NCBI GenBank assembly: GCA_021323165.1
Contig: JAJTCJ010000027.1
Location: 1-64,000, forward strand
Reading direction: 5' to 3'
Origin: Bacteroidota bacterium
Lineage (GTDB): Bacteria; Bacteroidota; Bacteroidia; 2-12-FULL-35-15
DNA: 64,000 nt
The notes beneath the pieces were generated by a model. The model did no database searches. It saw nothing but the letters and a program-made list of their open reading frames with translations, and was not told the DNA's origin. Below are positions 14,629 to 23,218 of this stretch, in pieces. How positions within the stretch are numbered: the first letter of the stretch is position 1; the number at the start of each line of letters is the position of its first letter. A program made the position numbers and the translations under genes.

Positions 14629-16647
14629 CTACTTTAAAAGCTTTTCAATCTCCATCTGCCATTTTGGAAATCCATCATTTGCTTCTGAATAATCATGTCG
14701 GATTCTGTGGAATTCATGATCTGTGGTTTCTATATATACAGTTTTCTTCCCTTCTTTTATCGAAATAATCAAAGCTTGAATGGCCTGGTAATTTTCAGCT
14801 AAATTAAACAACTCCTTTTTAATGGGCCATACATAAGTTGCTTCTGAGGTAGTAAGAGTTTCCCATACTGCATAAAAAAAACCTGATCGTTCTATCAGAA
14901 ACACAAAAGAAAATGGTTTGAATAAAAAACGAATTTTTTCTAAATTGGATTGTTTGGATGCTAAATACTTTAAATGATTTTTATGTTTAGTACTTTTTAT
15001 CTCCATTAGATCCTCTAGTAGTCCGTTATCATCTAAATAAAATTCATTCAACTTACTCACTCCTGCATTTTCAAAGAATTGTCTTTGAGTAAGAGAATCA
15101 TTGGATTCGTTTTTACCGTTTAATGCTTTTTTCAGAAAGGAAATTCTTACCTGACTAATAATTGTGGGATTAATTTTGGAAATTTCTGGTGAAGTTGCTG
15201 AATAGCTTTTCACTAAGTGTCCAGAAGTCTCAACAGTCAAGTCTACTTTGATCTGCTTAACTCCTAAGGCTTTTGGAAAGTAATTTTTTACAAATTCAAA
15301 TTCTTTTTTCAGATAAGGATTAAAAATTCTGAATAACAATTCCTTTCTTATCCTTGAGTATTTGTATTTAAAGCAGACTTCTCCATCTTTGAATTCTAAA
15401 TCAGAAAAACTAATATAAACTGTATCAGATATAGTGATTATCTTCTCTTCGGACAAAGAGTTATCTTTTATTGTGGCTTTAGAAATTTCACTCTTATTGT
15501 CTTGCACTTCTTGTGGATAAACAGTTTCAGCTGTTTGAAGTCCTTTAACAGACCTATCCAAGGCATCTCTATCAGTTCTTTCGAAAGAAATACTGTTTAT
15601 ATCTTTCAGAGTTTCTAAATCCTCAGATTGTTCTTGAGTAAAGTCCATTATTCCTTTGTGAAACGATAAAATTTGAGCCTTCAAAACACCAGTATTAGGG
15701 TGAAATTTAATAACTCGTATTAACCAAGACATTGGTTGTGGAAAAGGGTTTATATAAGAAGGCAGTTCTAAGTCTGATAATCTTAGAATTTTTTCTCTTC
15801 CAAGATAAACCTTGTTAGATCGAAAGTTTATAAAATAAGTATGGTTTATGTTAGAATTTTTGAGCTCTTTTTCTTTTAATACTGGATTAGATTTACTTGT
15901 ACTGAACTCATCTTTCTTAACGAGGATTCTTGGTCTTTTAGATTTAGATATACTTTTTTTTTCTTCTTTAACTACTTTCAGAAAAAGAGGCTTGTTATTA
16001 ACAGATGTTTTCTTTTCCTTTTTCACTATTGGCAGTTTCCACGCCTTAGGATGGTTTTTAGCAGTTTTTGCTTCTCTAAGGTTTTCTCTTTCTATATGGT
16101 ATTCTTTCTCCACTAATTGATACTGGAGTGGAGACAATTTTGTCATAGGCATAATAGAAAGTCTTTCTCCTTTAGTTTGAAGAAACTGAACAATTGTTGC
16201 AATACTTATATTAAATTCTTTAGCAACATGACTTAATTTTAACATTTTTGACTCCTCATTGGATAAATGTGACGGAGTTTTCAGGTTTAGTAAAACATTT
16301 TCATCAATTTGTGAATTTTTTAGTTGAGCTTCTTTTAGGAGTTCATATATTTCATGACTCACTTTTGTCATTGGATTATTTTCAATAACATATCCCTTCC
16401 TTTTCAAATAATCAGTAATTGAACTTATTTTTATTCCAAATTCTTTGGCAATACTACTTAGGCGATGTTTCCTCTCCGATATTTTCACTTCTGATATTTT
16501 CAATAATTGAAAAAGGTGATCAGGTATCTCGGTTGAGTGGGAGTTAACCATTTTATGCCCCCTTTTTCTTAAGAACTGAATAATTATTACAGGACTTACC
16601 TTTAATTCAGTTGCAACATCTTTTAATAAATGCACTTTGAAATTCAT
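14629..16647 (-). CDS. Protein with three IF-2 N-terminal-like repeats and an uncharacterised C-terminal region
   Basis: 672 residues. Three copies of a roughly 45-residue helical unit occupy about residues 3-50, 60-112 and 135-185: LLKDVATELKVSPVIIIQFL, LSSIAKEFGIKISSITDYLK and LSHVAKEFNISIATIVQFLQ, each followed by a basic G-turn and a P-x-T-K/E-I/L-S-type end. These match the IF2_N unit of translation factor IF-2, but no GTPase domain is present. A Lys-rich linker (about 190-265) leads to two further globular parts without recognised family; the last contains FFYAVWETLTTSEATYVWPI. It is probably a nucleic-acid-binding protein. It lies next to the integrase on the same strand. Confidence 0.7.
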   Translation of the reverse strand: MNFKVHLLKDVATELKVSPVIIIQFLRKRGHKMVNSHSTEIPDHLFQLLKISEVKISERKHRLSSIAKEFGIKISSITDYLKRKGYVIENNPMTKVSHEIYELLKEAQLKNSQIDENVLLNLKTPSHLSNEESKMLKLSHVAKEFNISIATIVQFLQTKGERLSIMPMTKLSPLQYQLVEKEYHIERENLREAKTAKNHPKAWKLPIVKKEKKTSVNNKPLFLKVVKEEKKSISKSKRPRILVKKDEFSTSKSNPVLKEKELKNSNINHTYFINFRSNKVYLGREKILRLSDLELPSYINPFPQPMSWLIRVIKFHPNTGVLKAQILSFHKGIMDFTQEQSEDLETLKDINSISFERTDRDALDRSVKGLQTAETVYPQEVQDNKSEISKATIKDNSLSEEKIITISDTVYISFSDLEFKDGEVCFKYKYSRIRKELLFRIFNPYLKKEFEFVKNYFPKALGVKQIKVDLTVETSGHLVKSYSATSPEISKINPTIISQVRISFLKKALNGKNESNDSLTQRQFFENAGVSKLNEFYLDDNGLLEDLMEIKSTKHKNHLKYLASKQSNLEKIRFLFKPFSFVFLIERSGFFYAVWETLTTSEATYVWPIKKELFNLAENYQAIQALIISIKEGKKTVYIETTDHEFHRIRHDYSEANDGFPKWQMEIEKLLK

Positions 16648-16696
16648 AAATATTTATTGATTTAACCAAGATACATATTTAATGCGTAAAATGTAA

Positions 16697-17950
16697 TCAC
16701 TGGGTTTCCCCAGTGACTCTTTCATTCATCTCATCAATTACTTCAGACCCATAATTATCAAGGTAAATACCTGTAACCCTGTTACCGTATTCATGTCCTA
16801 GAGCTTCAGCGATTTGGTCTTTGGGATAACCTAAAGATTTAGCAATATTAGCCCACGAATATCTGGCAACGTATGTTGTTAGCTCAAATGGCATGTTACA
16901 TTTTATTCCAATCCTTTGAAGAGCATCATTAACAGACCTTATTCTTAACCCTGTCACCTTTCTATAATCTTTGGGATCTACATTGTCAAACCTGAAATAA
17001 GAAATGAGGTACTTGGTTCCATCATTAATGTAAAAATTAATCAACCTTTGGGCTTCAGGAATTATTTTGATACTATACATTTTACCAGTTTTTCTCCTCT
17101 TATACATTATTCTGTCACCGTGAATATTCTCAGGCTTTAAAAGCACCAAATCAAGGAATGAGATGCCTATTAAATAAAATATCAGGAAGAAGATGTTTCT
17201 GCTATGCCACTGAACAGTATTCTCCTTTAATGGATAGGCTATTAAATTCTTTAAATGTTCCTTTTTAATAGCACGATTAACCGTTTTTTCTGTTTTGATT
17301 TTAAAATCATAAAAAGGATAACAATCCCTAGAGATCAATTTCCGCTTAATTGCCAGATTGAGAATTGCTCTAATTTCCCGGAGGTACATAGCAATGGTAT
17401 TCTTGCTCACACCTTCATCCAGCAATTGAATGTTAAAATCTGAAATAACATTGTAGCTAATCTGGTCAAGAGAGATTTCCTTCCCTGTGAATCCAATCAG
17501 CCTTTTCATTGCTCCCTCATAAGCTTCAGCATTGCCAAATCTCTTTTGCTTTTTAAGATTTTCTATCTCCAGTAAGGCAAAATTCTTAAAGGTGATTTTG
17601 TCCTCATTAGGCTTATTTAAAAGCACTTTAACAAGACTGACAACACTTGAGTCTCCATCGGTTTTATCTGCTCCTAAAAGGCGCTTTTCCAGCTCAAATA
17701 GCTTGTTTTTTAGTAGCAGGTTAAGGCTTTTGTGCTCTGGATGAATTTTGTTGACTTTTCCCTTGGAATTATCCCACTCTTTTGGGAATAATTTTACACA
17801 GGAATCTATGGAAGTACTTCGACTATTGGAAGTTACTCTAAAAATTATTGGTTGTCTGCCATCATTGTATTTACGCCTTTTGTCAATTGTTAACTTTATA
17901 GTAGCCATTTCCTTTGTGGTTATGGCTAAAACCTTCATTTTAACATGCAA
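16697..17950 (-). CDS. int: Tyrosine recombinase (IntDOT-like integrase)
   Basis: 417 residues: N-terminal arm-binding part, SAM-like core-binding part (about 125-215) and catalytic domain. The Arg-I box reads GISFLDLVLLK, with Ser where most tyrosine recombinases have Arg, as in IntDOT of CTnDOT. The later boxes are TTYVARYSWA (Arg363, followed by Tyr where His is usual), LGHEYGN (His386) and GIYLDNYG (nucleophile Tyr396). It lies 48 bases from the right boundary repeat, the normal place for the integrase that recombines that site. Start ATG 17950; ATG at 17938 (MKVLAITTKE) is an alternative. Confidence 0.93.
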   Translation of the reverse strand: MHVKMKVLAITTKEMATIKLTIDKRRKYNDGRQPIIFRVTSNSRSTSIDSCVKLFPKEWDNSKGKVNKIHPEHKSLNLLLKNKLFELEKRLLGADKTDGDSSVVSLVKVLLNKPNEDKITFKNFALLEIENLKKQKRFGNAEAYEGAMKRLIGFTGKEISLDQISYNVISDFNIQLLDEGVSKNTIAMYLREIRAILNLAIKRKLISRDCYPFYDFKIKTEKTVNRAIKKEHLKNLIAYPLKENTVQWHSRNIFFLIFYLIGISFLDLVLLKPENIHGDRIMYKRRKTGKMYSIKIIPEAQRLINFYINDGTKYLISYFRFDNVDPKDYRKVTGLRIRSVNDALQRIGIKCNMPFELTTYVARYSWANIAKSLGYPKDQIAEALGHEYGNRVTGIYLDNYGSEVIDEMNERVTGETQ

Positions 17951-17998
17951 GTTATATGCAAGCTGAGGGGATAGAATCCTGATTTTCCAGAATTAATC

Positions 17999-18118
17999 TT
18001 TTATAAAAAGGAATATAGTTAAACACATAAATTACTATATTTGCAGCCTAAAATTGCTCTTGATGTTATATGAAGACAATTTGGGCCTATAGCTCATTCG
18101 GTTAGAGCAACAGACTCA
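17999..18118 (+). repeat. Right boundary direct repeat of the island (attR)
   Basis: The second copy of the 120-base block described at 3631-3750, with the same orientation, -7 box (18036-18043), leader and tRNA 5' half. On integration at the anticodon loop this copy should be followed by the tRNA 3' half, but it is not. Confidence 0.92.
18083..18118 (+). pseudogene. 5' half of a CAU-anticodon tRNA gene (right copy)
   Basis: It has the same 36 bases as the left copy, ending at CTCA in the anticodon loop. The next bases are CAAAAAAAGG and then a terminator hairpin. The anticodon 3' stem, variable loop, T-arm and acceptor 3' strand (about 40 bases) are absent. Either they were deleted or the assembly skipped them. 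Confidence 0.8.
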
Positions 18119-18120
18119 CA

Positions 18121-18153
18121 AAAAAAGGATATCACAGTGTGATATCCTTTTTT
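18121..18153. terminator. Perfect 16-bp hairpin terminator after the tRNA fragment
   Basis: AAAAAAGGATATCACA and its exact reverse complement are separated by a single G, with a U-run 3' arm in both directions. Its position suggests it was the terminator of the intact tRNA gene. Confidence 0.85.
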
Positions 18154-18216
18154 ATTTCCACTAACTATTAAGGGCATATACATTGAGAGACTTATTTGGA
18201 AATAAGGCATTAAAAA

Positions 18217-18684
18217 ATGGAAAAAAGAAATTTGCTGATTGACCTTGAAGAATTATCCGCTTTGCAGATGGATAGTGTCAATGGATTTAAACAGATAAAA
18301 GAGAAGATCGAAGATAATAGGCTTAAAGAGTTTATTGTCTTGTGTCATGAACAAAGTACTCTGCTGTGGAATGAAATAAATGAAGAAATAATCAATCTTC
18401 AGGGAGAAATTAAAACTAAGGGTACCATAAAGGGGGCTATCAATCATTTATGGATGAAACTCAAAACGGATCTTGTTAATAGTGATCTCAAGAATATTCT
18501 GGAAAATATCAAAGTGTGTGAGGAATTTAATATTACAAGATACAAAAGTGTTTTGTCTTCTAGATTACCCCAACATATAAAGATCAAACTTCAGAAGCAT
18601 TTACAAATTCTAAGTCTTAGGTTGAATGACCTTGTTCTCCTGCAACAGAATTTAGGTGAACAAAAAGCAGATCAGATATTGTAA
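18217..18684 (+). CDS. DUF2383-type four-helix-bundle protein
   Basis: 155 residues, all helical. The pattern with NGFKQIKEKIEDNRLKEFIV, a central EINEEIINLQGEIKTKGTIK and a later Trp-Met-Lys-Leu-Lys matches the DUF2383 (PA2169-like) ferritin-like family, typical length about 150. These are often stress-linked in Bacteroidota, with unknown chemistry. It is the first gene right of the island. Its 3' end overlaps the convergent bactofilin-like gene by 13 bases. Confidence 0.8.
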   Translation: MEKRNLLIDLEELSALQMDSVNGFKQIKEKIEDNRLKEFIVLCHEQSTLLWNEINEEIINLQGEIKTKGTIKGAINHLWMKLKTDLVNSDLKNILENIKVCEEFNITRYKSVLSSRLPQHIKIKLQKHLQILSLRLNDLVLLQQNLGEQKADQIL

Positions 18685-18923
18685 ATGTTAAGAACGCCTC
18701 CTTTGTTCTCAACATTTCCATATATTGAACCATGAAGATATAAAGTTGCTCCGGGTTTTAAAACTAGTTTATCCGTTATCTTTCCGAAAAGCCGCGCAGT
18801 AACATTTTCCTCAATTATCACTTTTTCTGCTTCTATATTATTGTATTGAATGTTATTTGTGATAACAATAGTACCGGTTATTAAGTCGTTTACCGTTTCA
18901 AAATCTGAAAATTCAGCCTTCAT
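18672..18923 (-). CDS. Small bactofilin-like beta-solenoid protein
   Basis: 83 residues with short repeating strands: GTIVITNNIQYNNIEAEKVI, then ENVTARLFGKITDKLVLKPG and ATLYLHGSIYGNVENKGGVL. The alternation of hydrophobic strand and G/N turn resembles bactofilin or other beta-helical polymer-forming domains, but it is shorter than a full bactofilin. Cytosolic, with no signal peptide. A structural or scaffold role is inferred. Confidence 0.55.
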   Translation of the reverse strand: MKAEFSDFETVNDLITGTIVITNNIQYNNIEAEKVIIEENVTARLFGKITDKLVLKPGATLYLHGSIYGNVENKGGVLNIYNI

Positions 18924-19045
18924 AATTGTATTATTTAAATCCTCATTAATCTGAAGATGATTTCAGGCAAAGGTCAGAGATAATACAATTTTTATTGTTA
19001 CAAATAAACTTGAAAAAATTACATAATTACCACTTTTATAAATAG

Positions 19046-19074
19046 AAAAAGAGCAGGAAGCCCCTGCTCTTTTT
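19046..19074 (-). terminator. Bidirectional terminator
   Basis: AAAAAGAGCAGG and CCTGCTCTTTTT form a 12-bp stem with a 5-base loop, lying just downstream of the minus-strand gene at 19092-19361. Confidence 0.8.
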
Positions 19075-19091
19075 ATTGAGTTCAATCAGTC

Positions 19092-19361
19092 TTAACGAAC
19101 ACTTTCAGATTTTGCAGGGATTTTCTTTCTCTTTTTCTTTTTAAATAACCAGCCATGCTGTGCATCTGTTTCCATCTGGTTTGATTTCTTTTCTGCTTTC
19201 GTTTCTCTTTTACGTCTTTCCTTTTCACGCTTTTTCTCAGATTTTATTTCAGCTCCTGCCCGACCGTAGTTATTGCCGGAAGTGGTCTGCGCATTTGTAG
19301 AAAGCGAAAGAATACTAGTAAGTAATAGTGGTATGCAATAGAGTTTAATTAGCTTTTTCAT
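19092..19361 (-). CDS. Secreted lysine-rich hypothetical protein
   Basis: 89 residues: signal peptide (KLIKLYCIPLLLTSILSLST, cleavage near NAQ), then a very basic, charged mature part (KSEKKREKERRKRETKAEKK and FKKKKRKKIP). It is probably disordered and periplasmic or surface-associated. No family. A terminator follows directly. Confidence 0.6.
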   Translation of the reverse strand: MKKLIKLYCIPLLLTSILSLSTNAQTTSGNNYGRAGAEIKSEKKREKERRKRETKAEKKSNQMETDAQHGWLFKKKKRKKIPAKSESVR

Positions 19362-19453
19362 GTTAATTCTTTACAAAATTTAACATAAATAATATGCCAT
19401 TCATTGCTCATTCTGCGTTTTACTTTGTAGTATATATTTTAAACATTTGAATT

Positions 19454-19705
19454 ATGAAAACAACACCAGACAATAGCCCTAAAGACCGGGCGATCGTTAA
19501 CCCAGGCAAAGCCGAGGTTGAGGAATCAAAAAATCCGATGGAAGCAAAGTATGATAAGCCCGGAAGAGAAGAAGATCCGGATACTACAAGAAAAGATCCG
19601 GAATGGGATAAGCCTCAGAGAGAGAATGATAATGATAAAACCCGCCATGATGAAGATTCTGATAAGACAGGATCAGATGATGATGCGGATGCTACTCAGC
19701 CTTAA
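19454..19705 (+). CDS. Small acidic disordered protein
   Basis: 83 residues almost wholly of D, E, K, R, P, T and N, with loose repeats of a DPD-T-R/K / DKP / DNDKTRHDEDSDKT kind. It has no hydrophobic core and no signal peptide. Such intrinsically disordered proteins occur in Bacteroidota as stress- or desiccation-type proteins, but no specific role can be assigned. The ATG is well placed and the gene ends before a strong hairpin. Confidence 0.55.
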   Translation: MKTTPDNSPKDRAIVNPGKAEVEESKNPMEAKYDKPGREEDPDTTRKDPEWDKPQRENDNDKTRHDEDSDKTGSDDDADATQP

Positions 19706-19725
19706 TTATTATTAGGCTAGTACAA

Positions 19726-19769
19726 ACAATAAAGGAGAAATGAATAGATTATCATTTCTCCTTTATTGT
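19726..19769. terminator. Long bidirectional hairpin terminator
   Basis: ACAATAAAGGAGAAATGA and its exact reverse complement (18-base arms, 8-base loop) separate two convergent genes. The right arm overlaps the stop codon of the minus-strand gene. Confidence 0.85.
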
Positions 19770-20722
19770 TTTATGAAGTTTTTATAGACAAAATTATTTC
19801 CCGAACTAATTCTTAAAAAGTAAACACCTTTACTGAGATCTTCTAATGGAATTGTTAGATCCTTATTACATAAATATGTTTTTATCTTTTCACCAAGTAT
19901 GGTGAATAGTTCTACCGTAAAAGTTTGTGTGGATAGAGAATTTGAAGAAAGAGAAATAAAATTCAAACAGGGATTGGGATAGACAACCAATGAAGTGTTA
20001 TCCAAAGAATTTATATCATGGGTCCCGAGGGGTGGTGTCACGAAAACATCTTCTATTGCATAGGTAGTAAAATTATATCCCGTACCAGAACCTCTGTCAA
20101 ACAAAGTTAGAAGAGAGTCCGGCAGAAACCCGCCAATAGTAATATAGTTTTCTCCCCCCTGTGCAGTATAATCCCCTGAGATAAGTGTCCAGTTAATGCT
20201 ATCATTTAGAACATTGCCTATAGGATTCATAATTTGTGGTGTGTAGGAAAAATATTGTGAAGGATTTATTGGTCCTGTCGAAATATGAATTCCAAGTCCT
20301 CCGTCAATTGCCCAACGTGCGTAATCTTCCATAAGAATCACCCACATACCCACATTGTATGTTTGGCCTGCGATAAGAGGTTGAGTGAGCTGTGTGGAAA
20401 AAGCTTCTCTGAAATCCACCTGAGCTTCATAGTAGCTTACTATACCTGCATATGCTTCTCCGGATCTTGCAGGCTGATATCCTCTTGCGTTTACAGGAAC
20501 GCCAACCCAGCCTGTGTTTACAGAAGATGTATTGTTGCAGGAATGAAAATAATCAGGAGTATACTTTGTGGTCGCCCAGTGGTTAGCATAATCGATCTGA
20601 CTAACAAAATAAGGGCATTCCAGTGAATCTTCGAAGTCAGGATTGGGTACTAGGTTCAATTGAGCAGAAAGATTACCGCACCATAAAAAAACAAACCCTG
20701 TAAAATATTTAATGAATTGCAT
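19763..20722 (-). CDS. T9SS-exported protein with jelly-roll-like domain
   Basis: 319 residues. Signal peptide (QFIKYFTGFVFLWCGNLSAQ), then LVPNPDFEDSLECPYFVSQI, an N-terminal signature seen in Bacteroidota secreted proteins with a carbohydrate-binding-like beta sandwich. The final 80 residues (VVYPNPCLNFIS ... ILGEKIKTYLC ... LSKGVYFLRISS ... KNFIKQ) are a type-A Por sorting domain, so it crosses the outer membrane through T9SS. No catalytic motif is seen. It may bind glycans or other cell-surface material. Confidence 0.8.
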   Translation of the reverse strand: MQFIKYFTGFVFLWCGNLSAQLNLVPNPDFEDSLECPYFVSQIDYANHWATTKYTPDYFHSCNNTSSVNTGWVGVPVNARGYQPARSGEAYAGIVSYYEAQVDFREAFSTQLTQPLIAGQTYNVGMWVILMEDYARWAIDGGLGIHISTGPINPSQYFSYTPQIMNPIGNVLNDSINWTLISGDYTAQGGENYITIGGFLPDSLLTLFDRGSGTGYNFTTYAIEDVFVTPPLGTHDINSLDNTSLVVYPNPCLNFISLSSNSLSTQTFTVELFTILGEKIKTYLCNKDLTIPLEDLSKGVYFLRISSGNNFVYKNFIKQ

Positions 20723-20789
20723 TTAGCTAAAGTATAAAAATATAGCTCATTAAAGCCTTTGCTTTTAACATACCTTGTGATATAAAAAG

Positions 20790-20819
20790 ATTGTTTCCAG
20801 CTCTTTTTTCGTACCTTTA
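20790..20819 (+). promoter_or_regulatory. Probable promoter of the desaturase gene
   Basis: ATTG (20790-20793) and TACCTTTA (20812-20819) are spaced by 18 bases and approximate the Bacteroidota TTTG-N19-TAnnTTTG pattern. A leader of about 130 bases would follow, long enough for regulation of membrane-lipid desaturation. Confidence 0.4.
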
Positions 20820-20952
20820 ATTCAATGAAGAAGAGGATATAAACACCAACCCGGTTTCTCACCTTTCAATTCTTCCTCTGCTGTCTTCAATCTACAGTTT
20901 TGCTTACTCGGGAATTTTTTACGCCTACTTACAGAAGGCTCAATCTATTATT

Positions 20953-22035
20953 ATGAAAACTATAAAATTTGTCAGCAATGACAGGTCGCAATTTACTACG
21001 ACCTTAAGAAAAAACGTGAATAATTATTTTAAGGAAAATCAGGTTTCACAAAAGGGGAATAAAGGACTTGCTGTAAAGATTTTTTGCATGTTGAGTTTAT
21101 ATATAATTCCATTTATACTTATAATCACTTTGCCTTTAGCAGGCTGGATGATCTTTCCTCTTTCAGTTATAATGGGTATAGGTATGGCAGGAGTGGGAAT
21201 GTCGGTTATGCATGATGCTGCGCACGGATCCTCCACTTCCAAAAAGTGGTTGAATAAATTGTTAAGTAACACCATTTATCTTTTGGGAGGCAGTGCGTTT
21301 ACGTGGAACCTTCAGCATAACGTTAAACATCATACTTTTACTAATATTAATGGTTATGATGAGGATATAGATACTAAAGCAATCATAAGACTGTCAAAAC
21401 ATGCACCTTTGAAAAGGATCCATCGCTTTCAATACATCTATGCATTCTTTTTTTATACTCTTATGACCATTGCAAAGCTTTGGAATGATTTTAAGCAGCT
21501 AATCGATTATAACAAGAGTGGATTAACTGAACAGCAAAATGCTAAGCCAAGAAAAGAATTTATTAAACTGATTTTATTCAAATCATTTTATGTAATTGTA
21601 AGCTTAGGTTTGCCGCTTCTTTTTTCAGGTTTTGGCTGGGGGTTCGTCTTATTAGGGTTTTTAACAATGCATTTAACCGGTGGCGGAATAATGGCAATTA
21701 TCTTTCAAATGGCTCATATCGCTCAGGAAGCTGATCAGCCTCTCTTGAATTCTGAAGGTAATATTGAGAACGAATGGGCAATTCATGAGCTTCTTACAAC
21801 TGTTAATTTTTCAAGAAATAACAGAGTGCTGGGTTGGTATATAGGAGGTCTTAATTTTCAAATCGAGCATCATTTGTTTCCTAATATCTGCCACGTGCAT
21901 TACAGGAATATTTCTCCTATTGTGGAAAGAACTGCCAAAGAATTCGGGTTGCGTTATAACCTGAAATCCGGATTTTTTGGTGCTATCGCTTCACACACAA
22001 GAATGCTTAAAGAATTAGGAAGGCAAATTGCCTAA
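20953..22035 (+). CDS. Membrane fatty-acid (acyl-lipid/acyl-CoA) desaturase
   Basis: 360 residues. All three di-iron histidine boxes are present: HDAAH (87-91), HNVKHH (122-127) and QIEHH near residue 305. Four hydrophobic helices lie in two pairs (about 45-85 and 200-240). The QIEHH box marks the front-end/linoleoyl-CoA (delta-6-like) subgroup, but the N-terminal cytochrome b5 domain of eukaryotic front-end enzymes is absent. It introduces a double bond in membrane fatty acids, usually for cold or fluidity control. A terminator follows. Confidence 0.92.
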   Translation: MKTIKFVSNDRSQFTTTLRKNVNNYFKENQVSQKGNKGLAVKIFCMLSLYIIPFILIITLPLAGWMIFPLSVIMGIGMAGVGMSVMHDAAHGSSTSKKWLNKLLSNTIYLLGGSAFTWNLQHNVKHHTFTNINGYDEDIDTKAIIRLSKHAPLKRIHRFQYIYAFFFYTLMTIAKLWNDFKQLIDYNKSGLTEQQNAKPRKEFIKLILFKSFYVIVSLGLPLLFSGFGWGFVLLGFLTMHLTGGGIMAIIFQMAHIAQEADQPLLNSEGNIENEWAIHELLTTVNFSRNNRVLGWYIGGLNFQIEHHLFPNICHVHYRNISPIVERTAKEFGLRYNLKSGFFGAIASHTRMLKELGRQIA

Positions 22036-22054
22036 ACAGTATACTGATATTAAT

Positions 22055-22083
22055 ACCCGCTGCTAACGTGGCGGGTTTTTTTA
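22055..22083 (+). terminator. Terminator after the desaturase
   Basis: ACCCGC and GCGGGT form a short GC stem followed by a run of eight T. Confidence 0.75.
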
Positions 22084-22144
22084 TTGAGTGAATTGCGTCT
22101 TAAACAAAATGCTCCCAGTATTGTTTTTAATTAAAACAAAAAAA

Positions 22145-22780
22145 ATGAAAGTAGAGATCTGGTCCGATATTATGTGCCCCTTTTGTTATATTGGAAAACG
22201 AAGGTTTGAAAAAGCATTATCTCAATTTCCCCGGGCTGAAGATGTGGAAATAGAATGGAAAAGTTTTCAATTGAACCCTGAAATGAAAACTGATACCAAT
22301 AAAAATATAAATCAATATCTTGCCGAAATAAAGAACTGGAGTTTAAGCCAGGCTCAGGCAATGAACGACAGGGTAATATTAATGGCAGAAAAAGAGGGAC
22401 TTCACTATGATTTCAACAAGGCAATAGTTGCTAATTCATTTGACGCTCACCGTTTGATCCAATACGCCAAAACAGTACACAAGGGTGATGAAGCTGAAGA
22501 ACGATTGTTTAAAGCCTATTTCACGGAAGGCAAGAATATTTCAGATGGATCTGTATTAATAGATTTGGCCGAAGACATAGGATTGAATAGAACTGAAGCT
22601 GAAGATGTACTAAAAAATAATAAGTTTACTGAAAATGTAAATGAGGATATCCGCGAAGCTGCAAAAATAGGAGTGACAGGGGTTCCTTTTTTTGTTTTTA
22701 ATAGAAGATATGCGGTATCCGGAGCTCAGGAAGCTGAAACTTTCCTCGATGTATTAACAAAAACTACCGAAAATCAATAA
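22145..22780 (+). CDS. DsbA-family oxidoreductase (FrnE-like)
   Basis: About 211 residues from ATG 22145. An upstream in-frame start at 22088 would add 19 residues without family support and overlap the terminator region. The thioredoxin-fold start MKVEIWSDIMCPFCYIGKRR has the CPFC redox motif, and GVTGVPFFVFNRRYAVSGAQ supplies the cis-Pro loop. No signal peptide, so it is cytosolic, as FrnE-type proteins are. It is followed after 21 bases by an OsmC gene; together they form a thiol-redox/peroxide-defence pair. Confidence 0.9.
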   Translation: MKVEIWSDIMCPFCYIGKRRFEKALSQFPRAEDVEIEWKSFQLNPEMKTDTNKNINQYLAEIKNWSLSQAQAMNDRVILMAEKEGLHYDFNKAIVANSFDAHRLIQYAKTVHKGDEAEERLFKAYFTEGKNISDGSVLIDLAEDIGLNRTEAEDVLKNNKFTENVNEDIREAAKIGVTGVPFFVFNRRYAVSGAQEAETFLDVLTKTTENQ

Positions 22781-22801
22781 TAATAATTAAACCAATTTAA
22801 C

Positions 22802-23218
22802 ATGAAAAGATACGCAACAGCTAATTGGAAAGGCACCGGTAAAGAAGGAAAAGGCAGCCTTACAACTCAAAGTAAAGTTTTGGATAATACACAGTATGCC
22901 TTTGGAAGTCGCTTCGAAGAGGGAGTTGGAACAAACCCGGAAGAACTTATAGCGGCTGCTCATGCCGGATGCTTTACAATGAAACTTATTTTTAATTTAA
23001 CTAAAGCAGGTTTTACTCCTGAAAATATTGACACTCATTGTGAAATAACTCTTGATGCTGATAAAGGAGAAATATCGACTTCAAATTTAACTGTTAAAGC
23101 AAAAGTTCCGGGAATCACTAAAGAAAAATTCGATGAGCTTGCTGCAGATGCAAAAGTAAATTGTCCTGTTTCCAAGCTTCTTAAAGCAAATATAGCCTGT
23201 CAGGCTACTTTAGAGTAA
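22802..23218 (+). CDS. OsmC-family peroxiredoxin
   Basis: 138 residues. The two reactive Cys are in HAGCFTMKL and NCPVSKLLKA, with the family's NPEELIAAAH motif and Arg in GSRFEEG near residue 37. OsmC proteins reduce organic hydroperoxides. It is likely co-transcribed with the upstream DsbA-family gene. Confidence 0.93.
   Translation: MKRYATANWKGTGKEGKGSLTTQSKVLDNTQYAFGSRFEEGVGTNPEELIAAAHAGCFTMKLIFNLTKAGFTPENIDTHCEITLDADKGEISTSNLTVKAKVPGITKEKFDELAADAKVNCPVSKLLKANIACQATLE

Noticed and set aside
14629-16647. Translation initiation factor IF-2
   Set aside because: Only the N-terminal repeat units are present; there is no G domain (no GHVDHGKT-type motif).
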